This document shows positions 57,317 through 64,000 of a stretch of DNA of 64,000 bases, piece by piece. The notes beneath the pieces were generated by a model. It saw nothing but the letters and a program-made list of their open reading frames with translations, was not told the origin of the DNA and did no database searches. The position numbers and the translations under genes are program-made. The stretch comes from Mariniflexile jejuense. GTDB taxonomy: Bacteria; Bacteroidota; Bacteroidia; Flavobacteriales; Flavobacteriaceae. Where the stretch lies: contig NZ_JBHTJI010000001.1 of the NCBI RefSeq assembly GCF_042675665.1, forward strand, positions 124,001-188,000, in the 5' to 3' direction. Position 1 is the first letter of the stretch. Each line of letters starts with the position of its first letter.

Positions 57317-57892
57317 ATGACAATAGAAACCATCATCAGTATTTGCCTAGGTATCGGACTTTCAGCGTCCGTAGGTTTTCGTGTGTTTTTACCATTATTC
57401 GCTTTAAGTTTAGCAGCTTATTTTGATGTTTGGCAGTTGAATGATTCTTGGCAGTGGATTGGAAGTAGTACAGCATTAATTACACTTGGTGTTGCAACTC
57501 TAGTAGAGATTTTCGCCTATTTTATACCTTACATTGATAACCTTTTAGATACCATCTCTGTACCATTAGCGGCTTTGGCTGGTACTGCAGTAATGCTTTC
57601 AACTGTGGCAGATTTAAGTCCTGTAATCACATGGGCATTAGCCATTATTGCGGGTGGAGGAACGGCTACAGCCATTTCAGGAACTGCAAGTGCAACACGA
57701 TTAACATCAACAGCTACAACAGGTGGTATTGCAAATTCTTTAGTTTCAACGGTAGAAACTGGTACTTCAATAGTTATGGCAATAGTTTCCATATTTCTGC
57801 CGTTGTTAGCATTTATAGTTGTACTTATTTTACTTTACATCATTTTCGTCTTATATAAAAAGTTTACACCAAGTAAAACCAAAAACCACTAA
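57317..57892 (+). CDS. DUF4126 family membrane protein
   Basis: A 191-residue protein with about five hydrophobic helices. The features of DUF4126 are present: GIGLSASVGFRVFLPLF, then FAYFIPYIDNLLDTIS, and the Ala/Gly/Thr-rich ISGTASATRLTSTATTGG. Function not known; the glycine-rich helices suggest a channel or transporter. It follows the helicase by 20 bp. Confidence 0.82.
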   Translation: MTIETIISICLGIGLSASVGFRVFLPLFALSLAAYFDVWQLNDSWQWIGSSTALITLGVATLVEIFAYFIPYIDNLLDTISVPLAALAGTAVMLSTVADLSPVITWALAIIAGGGTATAISGTASATRLTSTATTGGIANSLVSTVETGTSIVMAIVSIFLPLLAFIVVLILLYIIFVLYKKFTPSKTKNH

Positions 57893-57901
57893 TATTTATG
57901 T

Positions 57902-57909
57902 TATTTTTG
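57902..57909 (+). promoter_or_regulatory. Possible -7 element of the kdsB group
   Basis: TATTTTTG, 109 nt upstream of kdsB. The leader would be unusually long, so this is a weaker assignment. Confidence 0.3.
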
Positions 57910-58018
57910 ACGCAGAATTTTTATTAATATGAAACGAGCATGTTAAATATTTTAATGATTTAATAAAATGATTAATAGCGAACAGCATGCGACAATTGAA
58001 CAACAATAATTACATCGC

Positions 58019-58747
58019 ATGAAAATAATTTCGATGATTCCGGCACGTTATAGTGCTTCACGTTTTCCAGGTAAACTAATGCAAGACCTTGGTGGTAAAA
58101 CAGTTATTGTTCGTACCTATGAAGCTACTGTAAACACCAAATTGTTTGATGATGTTTTGGTTGTTACCGATAGTGATATTATTTATAATGAAATTGTAAA
58201 TAATGGCGGAAAGGCGGTAATGAGTAAAAAAGAACACGAATGCGGAAGTGATAGAATAGCAGAAGCAGTTGAATTTTTAGATATTGACATTGTTATTAAT
58301 GTGCAAGGTGATGAACCGTTTACTGATAAAGAATCGTTAGAGAAATTGATAGCTGTTTTTAAAGATGACCATGATAAAAAAATAGATTTAGCATCATTAA
58401 TGGTTCATATTACTAATGAAGATGAAATAAACAACCCAAATACCGTAAAGGTCGTTCTTGATAAGTTTGATTTTGCTCTTTATTTCTCAAGAAGTCCAAT
58501 TCCATACCCAAGAGATAAAAATGCGGGTGCTAAATATTTTAAACACAAAGGTGTTTATGCCTTTAGAAAAGAAGCGTTGTTAGATTTTTATCGATTACCA
58601 ATGCTAACTTTAGAAGCTTCAGAAAAACTAGAACAATTACGTTATCTGGAATATGGTAAGCGTATAAAAATGGTTGAAACATCTACCGAAGGTGTAGAAA
58701 TAGATACACCAGAAGATTTAGAACGCGCTAAAAAACAATGGAAATAA
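58019..58747 (+). CDS. kdsB: 3-deoxy-manno-octulosonate cytidylyltransferase
   Basis: A 242-residue CMP-Kdo synthetase with the nucleotide-binding IPARYSASRFPGK, then DDVLVVTDSD, HECGSDRIAEA, NVQGDEPF and the YFSRSPIPYPR sugar-binding region. It activates Kdo, or an amino-Kdo, for LPS inner core synthesis. It overlaps the HAD gene by 10 bp and is the first gene of a four-gene group. Confidence 0.94.
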   Translation: MKIISMIPARYSASRFPGKLMQDLGGKTVIVRTYEATVNTKLFDDVLVVTDSDIIYNEIVNNGGKAVMSKKEHECGSDRIAEAVEFLDIDIVINVQGDEPFTDKESLEKLIAVFKDDHDKKIDLASLMVHITNEDEINNPNTVKVVLDKFDFALYFSRSPIPYPRDKNAGAKYFKHKGVYAFRKEALLDFYRLPMLTLEASEKLEQLRYLEYGKRIKMVETSTEGVEIDTPEDLERAKKQWK

Positions 58748-59442
58748 ATTATCAAAACATAAAAGTAATTGGCTTTGATGCCGATGATACCTTATGGGTT
58801 AACGAAACATATTTTCGTGAAGCCGAAATGGAATTTGGCAACTTATTGTCTGAATACGAAACTTTAAATACTATAGATCAAGAGCTTTTTAAAAAGGAAA
58901 TTGACAATTTGCCAATGTACGGTTATGGTGTAAAAGCTTTTGTGTTATCTATGGTTGAAAGTGCTTTAGAACAATCAAATTATAACATATCAACAAAATC
59001 TATAGAGGCTATTTTGAATATAGGAAAAGATATGCTTAACAAACCAGTTGAATTATTAGATGGTGTTGAAGATGTGTTAAAAGTATTATCACCAAAATAC
59101 CGATTAATTTTAGCAACAAAAGGCGATTTACTTGACCAAGAGCGTAAATTAGAAAAATCGGGTTTAACAAAATATTTTCATCACATTGAGGTTTTAAGTG
59201 ATAAAAAAGAAGCTAATTATTCTAAATTATTAAATCATTTAGATATTAAACCTTCAGAGTTTTTAATGATTGGAAACTCTTTAAAATCAGATGTTTTACC
59301 TTTAGTAAACATAAAAGCACATGCTATTCACGTACCATTTCATACCACTTGGGCACACGAGCAAGTAACCGAACAGGAAACCAATGGCAAAACATATAAA
59401 ACAATTAATACTTTAAGAGACTTACTTAAATTATTAAATTAA
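58738..59442 (+). CDS. HAD-superfamily hydrolase (YjjG-like)
   Basis: A 234-residue phosphatase with motif I GFDADDTLW (Asp14, Asp16), motif II ATKGD and motif IV GNSLKSDV. The helical cap between motifs I and II puts it in the C1 subgroup, unlike the cap-less Kdo-8-P phosphatase KdsC. The substrate is not known. It overlaps kdsB, so it is translated with it. Confidence 0.8.
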   Translation: MEINYQNIKVIGFDADDTLWVNETYFREAEMEFGNLLSEYETLNTIDQELFKKEIDNLPMYGYGVKAFVLSMVESALEQSNYNISTKSIEAILNIGKDMLNKPVELLDGVEDVLKVLSPKYRLILATKGDLLDQERKLEKSGLTKYFHHIEVLSDKKEANYSKLLNHLDIKPSEFLMIGNSLKSDVLPLVNIKAHAIHVPFHTTWAHEQVTEQETNGKTYKTINTLRDLLKLLN

Positions 59443-59499
59443 TGAACTTGTAAAATTAAAATTGTAGTATTTTTACGTTCGAAAAAGAAAAAATATTAA

Positions 59500-60582
59500 A
59501 TGAGTTATAAAAACTTTCCAATGGTGCCAAGAGTTATTTTTGGCAGAGGTAGTTTCAATCAGTTAAGTGAAATTTTAGCCCCAAAACGCTTAAGCATTCA
59601 TGCGCCTTTTATTTTTTTGGTAGATGATGTTTTTAAAGGAAATGCTTGGTTAACATCAAGAATTCCATTATCTTATGAAGACAAAATTGTTTTTGTTTCA
59701 ACCATAAAAGAACCAACAACCATACAAGTTGATGATTTAGTTGAAGATATTATTTTAACAACAAAAGCATTACCATCAGGTATTATTGGTATTGGTGGTG
59801 GTTCGGTTTTAGATTTAGCTAAAGCTGTTTCAATAATGCTTACTAACGAAGGTGAAGCAAAAGACTATCAAGGTTGGGATTTGGTAAAAAACGAAGCTAT
59901 TTACCATGTTGGTATTCCAACTATTTCTGGTACAGGTGCTGAAGTTTCTAGAACTACTGTACTTATTGGTCCTGAAAAAAAACTAGGAATTAATTCTGAT
60001 TTTACACCTTTTGACCAAGTTATTTTAGATTCTGAACTTACTAAAGATGTGCCAACAGACCAGTGGTTTTACACAGGTATGGATTGCTATATTCACTGTA
60101 TAGAATCTTTAACAGGTACATATTTAAATACTTTTAGCGAAACGTATGGCAATATGGCTTTAGAACTGTGTAAAGAGGTATTTTTAGAAAACAATTTAAC
60201 CAAAACAGAATCTGAAGAAAAACTTATGATGGCTTCATGGCATGGTGGTATGAGTATTGCCTATTCACAAGTTGGTGTAGCACATGCTATGAGTTATGCT
60301 TTAGCTTTTTTACTAGGTGTAAAACACGGTATTGGTAATTGTATAGTTTTTGATCATTTAGAAGAATTTTACCCAGAAGGCGTAACGTTGTTTAAAGCAA
60401 TGAAGCAACAGCATAACATTACATTACCGCAAGGTATTTGTGCTAATTTAAGCGATGCAGATTTTGATAAAATGATAAGTATCACTTTAAATTTAGTACC
60501 ACTTTGGGAAAATGCATTAGGCAAAAACTGGAAAACCATCATAACTCCTAAAAAGCTTAAAGAACTTTATCAAAAAATGTAA
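59500..60582 (+). CDS. kdnB: Iron-containing alcohol dehydrogenase, KdnB-like Kdo 8-oxidase
   Basis: A 360-residue family III alcohol dehydrogenase: NAD-binding GIGGGSVLDLAKA, metal ligands Asp195 and His199 (GMDCYIHCIES), His262 (AHAMSYALA) and His276 (VKHGIGN). The segment DYQGWDLVK followed by GIPTISGTGAEVSRTTVL fits the KdnB clade, which oxidises Kdo at C8 on the way to 8-amino-Kdo in Shewanella. The link to kdsB supports this. The partner aminotransferase KdnA is not in the window. The substrate is inference. Confidence 0.72.
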   Translation: MSYKNFPMVPRVIFGRGSFNQLSEILAPKRLSIHAPFIFLVDDVFKGNAWLTSRIPLSYEDKIVFVSTIKEPTTIQVDDLVEDIILTTKALPSGIIGIGGGSVLDLAKAVSIMLTNEGEAKDYQGWDLVKNEAIYHVGIPTISGTGAEVSRTTVLIGPEKKLGINSDFTPFDQVILDSELTKDVPTDQWFYTGMDCYIHCIESLTGTYLNTFSETYGNMALELCKEVFLENNLTKTESEEKLMMASWHGGMSIAYSQVGVAHAMSYALAFLLGVKHGIGNCIVFDHLEEFYPEGVTLFKAMKQQHNITLPQGICANLSDADFDKMISITLNLVPLWENALGKNWKTIITPKKLKELYQKM

Positions 60583-60583
60583 T

Positions 60584-61132
60584 ATGCAGTGGTTAGCCAA
60601 ACGTATCTATTTTAATTTATTAGGATGGAAAGTTGTAGGCAATACCCAAATATCAAAAAACACCATTAAAAAAGCTGTTATTATAGCTGCACCTCATACA
60701 AGTTGGCACGACTTTTACATAGGAATTTTATTGCGGTCTGTATTAAACGTTAAAACCAATTTTATAGGTAAAAAGGAACTTTTTATTTTTCCATTTGGAT
60801 TACTTTTTAAAGCATTAGGAGGCGTGCCAATAGATAGAAGTACTAGTGAAAATAAAGTAGAAATTATAGCTAATTTATTTGAAGAAAAAGAAGAATTTAG
60901 AATAACTTTGTCGCCCGAAGGAACAAGAAAAAAAGTAGCGAAGTGGCGAACAGGTTTTTACTATATAGCTAAAAAAGCCAACGTTCCAATAATTATGTTC
61001 ACACTCGATTTTGAAAATAAACAAAACAGAATATCTGAACCTTTTTATCCTACGGAAGATATAGAAGCCGATTTTAAATTTATGCAACAGTTTTATGAAG
61101 GTGTAAAAGGAAAAATTGCTGAATATTCATAA
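60584..61132 (+). CDS. 1-acyl-sn-glycerol-3-phosphate acyltransferase-like
   Basis: A 182-residue acyltransferase with the HX4D motif APHTSWHD (His38, Asp43), the IGKKELF segment and the substrate motif SPEGTRKK. It is short and lacks N-terminal membrane helices beyond one hydrophobic stretch. It could acylate glycerol phosphate or an LPS/aminolipid precursor. One base separates it from the KdnB-like gene. Confidence 0.85.
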   Translation: MQWLAKRIYFNLLGWKVVGNTQISKNTIKKAVIIAAPHTSWHDFYIGILLRSVLNVKTNFIGKKELFIFPFGLLFKALGGVPIDRSTSENKVEIIANLFEEKEEFRITLSPEGTRKKVAKWRTGFYYIAKKANVPIIMFTLDFENKQNRISEPFYPTEDIEADFKFMQQFYEGVKGKIAEYS

Positions 61133-61239
61133 ATATGGCATAGAAATTGAAATAATTATAATAATTGTGTAGTAGTAATGAAACATAAAGTAAACAATAC
61201 CATTTGTTCCTAAAAAGAAACATCACTAAATCACAAAAT

Positions 61240-61267
61240 AAAAGCTACCTCGAATGAAGTAGCTTTT
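61240..61267. terminator. Terminator between the acyltransferase and metalloprotease genes
   Basis: A 9-bp stem AAAAGCTAC/GTAGCTTTT with a 10-nt loop followed by T. It lies between convergent genes and can serve both. Confidence 0.8.
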
Positions 61268-61290
61268 TTTATTTTAAACAATTTACAAGT

Positions 61291-63885
61291 TTATTTCACG
61301 TCTTCTAATGCATTATCAATAAGTATTTTTAAATGTTGTTTATGTGCTATTGAAGCGACATCACCTGTTGAACCTGCCATTGTTTTAATATTTTTTAAAT
61401 TATACAAAGCCATAGACTTTGCATTGTTTGTGTAATTATCACCTTGTTTTCCAGTTAAAATACCAATCAACATATTTGTATATTCTAACTGAATATTTTG
61501 TCTGAAAGAATTAACGTTTCCATAAATATCTGCTTTAAAAATAGCGTTATTTAAATCAGTCATAAACGCAGATAATTTGTATTCATTTCCATATAATTCA
61601 GAATCTGTAATTCTTTGTAATGTATTATAATGTAAAAGATGATTCAATACATTTTTTTGATACGTTAGCACTTGATTATGAATTTTTGGATCTTCAGGCG
61701 TTCTAAAATTAAAACCTCTACGTTGTACTGCTAAATAGTTAAATAGCTCATTAGGTACATCAAACGCATTAGGAGCAAATACATAATTACTTAATGCTGC
61801 CATAGCACGCTTTTGATCTTTTAAACTTACAGGCGTATAAGGTTTTGTTCCACCGCTTTGTCCTGCCATAGCACGATCAATATATACACCACCAATAAAC
61901 CTTGAAATGATGCCAGCAGATGTTGCTTTTTGCGAACTTAATAAGTAATAAACACGTCTAAGTTCCTCATACGATTCACCAGATTTTGTAAACTTGGTTT
62001 TAGCATTTTTCATTAAATCGTTTGATAATTCCATACGATCTATTGCCCATGTAATTTGGTCGTTTGATTGGTCTGAAACATTAACTCGTGGGTCAATAGC
62101 TTTTCCAGGCGCGCGCATATCATCAGCATCATTTCCAAAAATATGCTCTGGTTTGGTAGACTCGTTTAATAACGCTTGTCTTTCATTTTCAGATTTAAAA
62201 GGCGTATATCCTAACTGAATTGCCCAAATATCATAAGGTCCAACCGTAACATCATCATATTGTCCTTGTTTAGTTCTATCTCTAGTAATGTTTAATGCCG
62301 CATAATCCATTACAGAAGCTGTTAAACATTTTCCTTCAATAAATTCTGCATCATTTAATTGCGCTGGTGAAAATAACTGACTTGCTTTCATATTATGGTT
62401 TAAGCCTAACGTGTGTCCAACTTCGTGCATAATAAGTGCTAACATCGATTCTTTTTTGATGCGTTCCATCTCTAAATCTGAGTTCGCAAATGTTGAAGCT
62501 GCAGCGTTTGCAAACATAATTTCTTCTTGTATTTGATGCCCAAGTGAACAGTATAAATGGTCTGTATTGTTTTCTTCTGAAGCTTCAAAAGGTTTTTCAA
62601 GTGAAGCTAAACTAAAAACTTTATCATAAAACACACGATTTGTAAAATGAACAAATTCTAGCATAATATCTGCACCTAAAATTTGACCTGTTCTTGGGTT
62701 AACAAAACTTGGACCATAGCCACCAAAAGGCGGTTCAGGAGAAGAAGTCCAACGTAATACGTTGTGTTTTAAATCGCCAGCATCCCAATCAGCATCATCT
62801 GGTTGTACTTTTACCACCATAGCATTTTTAAAGCCTGCTTTTTCAAAGGCTATATTCCATTTTAAAACACCTTCTTTAATAGTTTCTCGCCATTCTAAAG
62901 GCGTAGAGTTTTCTATCCACCAAGTAATAGGTTCAACAGGTTCAGAAATAGCAGCATTAGGATCTTTTTTTACTAAATGCCATCTATGAATTAAATCTCT
63001 ATAATCAATGCTATTGGTTGTGGTTTTATCATCAATTTGGGTGGTGAAATAGCCAACTCTTGGGTCATCATATCGTACTTCATAATTATTTTCTGGCATA
63101 GCCATTAAACTTTGAAATACCTTTATGCTAACGTTTCTACCATCTGCTACAGCACTTGAACCATTATTTAAAACAGAAGGTGATGTATACACATATTCTA
63201 CTTCTAGGTTTGTGTTTTCAGAATAGTTTTTAATAGAATTAATTTTTGTTTTTGCTTTGTTTAAACTTCCAAGTTTGAAAACTGTTGGCGATTCTCCTGG
63301 CGAACTTGGTCTTTTAACTTGTGCAAAGGTTTCGTTTAAAAAAAGTTCGTCTGCTTTAATTAAATAAAGTCCCTTTTTTTTATCGTATACTTCAATTTGT
63401 AAACTAGCTAAATTACCATTGGTAATATTAGCGTCTTTTGATTTTGATAATGGACTTTCAGGATCAAAATAAAACGACGTGTTTTGAGCAACAAATTCTA
63501 TTTTGTCAAAATATTTTTCAATTTTAACAACTTTAGAACCCATGTAAGAACCTCTATTTACTCTACCTACATCTAAAACGCCATCTGCAATTTGACTGAA
63601 GTAAATAAATTCTTTATTTACTTGATTGTCAGATATAATCATTTGTATGGTTCCTGTAATGGTGTCTTGATAAATGGGGAATAAACCATCAATTTTTTTA
63701 CTAGTTTTTACTAGTTCTGCAATTGTTTTTTCCTTTTTAGTAGGAGGTGCAGGAATTTCGGTAGCATCACCTTTTTTGTTTTTCTTTTTCTTGTCTTGAG
63801 CTTCCATATCTTGAACAGATACAAATAGAAGCGCTGTAAAAGCAATGCAAATTAGGTTAGTAACCCGTGAATGTTTTTGTTTCAT
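61291..63885 (-). CDS. Secreted zinc metalloprotease (DUF5117/DUF4953-type)
   Basis: An 864-residue exported protein with signal peptide (about 1-29, ending MEAQ) and a Lys-rich linker. The central catalytic helix is HEVGHTLGLNH: His487, Glu488, His491 and His497 give an extended HExxHxxGxxH metzincin-like zinc site, with SVMDYAALN as the downstream Met-turn. N-terminal DUF5117/5118-like and C-terminal DUF4953-like regions complete it. No T9SS C-terminal domain is visible, so it probably stays in the periplasm or outer membrane. The substrate is unknown. Confidence 0.88.
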   Translation of the reverse strand: MKQKHSRVTNLICIAFTALLFVSVQDMEAQDKKKKNKKGDATEIPAPPTKKEKTIAELVKTSKKIDGLFPIYQDTITGTIQMIISDNQVNKEFIYFSQIADGVLDVGRVNRGSYMGSKVVKIEKYFDKIEFVAQNTSFYFDPESPLSKSKDANITNGNLASLQIEVYDKKKGLYLIKADELFLNETFAQVKRPSSPGESPTVFKLGSLNKAKTKINSIKNYSENTNLEVEYVYTSPSVLNNGSSAVADGRNVSIKVFQSLMAMPENNYEVRYDDPRVGYFTTQIDDKTTTNSIDYRDLIHRWHLVKKDPNAAISEPVEPITWWIENSTPLEWRETIKEGVLKWNIAFEKAGFKNAMVVKVQPDDADWDAGDLKHNVLRWTSSPEPPFGGYGPSFVNPRTGQILGADIMLEFVHFTNRVFYDKVFSLASLEKPFEASEENNTDHLYCSLGHQIQEEIMFANAAASTFANSDLEMERIKKESMLALIMHEVGHTLGLNHNMKASQLFSPAQLNDAEFIEGKCLTASVMDYAALNITRDRTKQGQYDDVTVGPYDIWAIQLGYTPFKSENERQALLNESTKPEHIFGNDADDMRAPGKAIDPRVNVSDQSNDQITWAIDRMELSNDLMKNAKTKFTKSGESYEELRRVYYLLSSQKATSAGIISRFIGGVYIDRAMAGQSGGTKPYTPVSLKDQKRAMAALSNYVFAPNAFDVPNELFNYLAVQRRGFNFRTPEDPKIHNQVLTYQKNVLNHLLHYNTLQRITDSELYGNEYKLSAFMTDLNNAIFKADIYGNVNSFRQNIQLEYTNMLIGILTGKQGDNYTNNAKSMALYNLKNIKTMAGSTGDVASIAHKQHLKILIDNALEDVK

Positions 63886-64000
63886 AGTGCAATAGGAATG
63901 TTAGCAGGATGTTATCCTTTGATTATTTTTTTGAATTAGTCAAGCTAAAAATACTACAAAACAATTTATTATATACCAGTGATAATGTTAAAAGGTGTTT

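Noticed and set aside
1..64000. tRNA, rRNA, insertion sequence or prophage genes
   Set aside because: I looked for cloverleaf-type sequences, transposase and phage motifs on both strands and found none I could support.

Overview
The window is AT-rich DNA from a member of the Bacteroidota, most likely a marine-type Flavobacteriaceae. Evidence for this: type IX secretion parts (PorQ, a PorP/SprF protein and a giant protein ending in a gliding-motility type B sorting domain), genes without Shine-Dalgarno sequences, repeated matches to the Bacteroidota -7 promoter element TAnnTTTG a short way upstream of start codons, and family-typical versions of UvrA, DnaX, DUF3822 and DUF4256. It is an assembled scaffold. 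Five runs of exactly ten N lie inside one repetitive gene.

Layout. 1-9.6 kb: partial LOG-family gene, uvrA, an RlpA-like protein, two unknowns, an ACP phosphodiesterase, glmM, a DUF4256 gene, an LpxL-type acyltransferase and a rhomboid protease. 9.8-14.3 kb: lon, porQ, cmk. 14.3-19.3 kb (minus strand): a LytS/LytTR two-component system followed by a DUF3500 lipoprotein, a HupE/UreJ-like membrane protein and an intradiol-dioxygenase-like lipoprotein. A 30-bp block, 27/30 identical and built as a 21-bp-period direct repeat, lies the same distance from a -7 element upstream of both the DUF3500 gene and the dioxygenase gene. I read it as the binding site of the adjacent LytTR regulator. This is the best candidate in the window for an undescribed system.

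19.4-28.2 kb: LysM protein, rpsA, pyrR, pyrB, rnz, two tandem paralogues of unknown function, pdxH, a CAP-domain lipoprotein and a small membrane protein. 28.3-43.1 kb: a minus-strand surface-adhesin operon (secreted unknown, giant 77-residue-repeat adhesin, PorP/SprF, two OmpA-family proteins). 43.5-47.2 kb: polyphosphate cluster (SixA-like phosphatase, ppk, ppx). 47.2-50.7 kb: outer-membrane barrel, miaE, lipoprotein, dnaX, which has a TTG start behind two abutting hairpins.

50.8-52.3 kb looks like a single-gene cassette: an orphan 383-residue protein with an R-x5-H (HEPN-like) motif, a ~130-bp palindromic element behind it, and 14-bp inverted repeats at both ends. 52.35 kb: RNase P RNA. 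52.7-57.9 kb: secreted unknown, rsmD/DUF3822 operon, RecD-like helicase, DUF4126. 58.0-61.1 kb: LPS/Kdo group (kdsB, HAD phosphatase, KdnB-like Kdo 8-oxidase, acyltransferase). 61.3-63.9 kb: large secreted zinc metalloprotease. I found no tRNA, rRNA, CRISPR array, insertion sequence or prophage.
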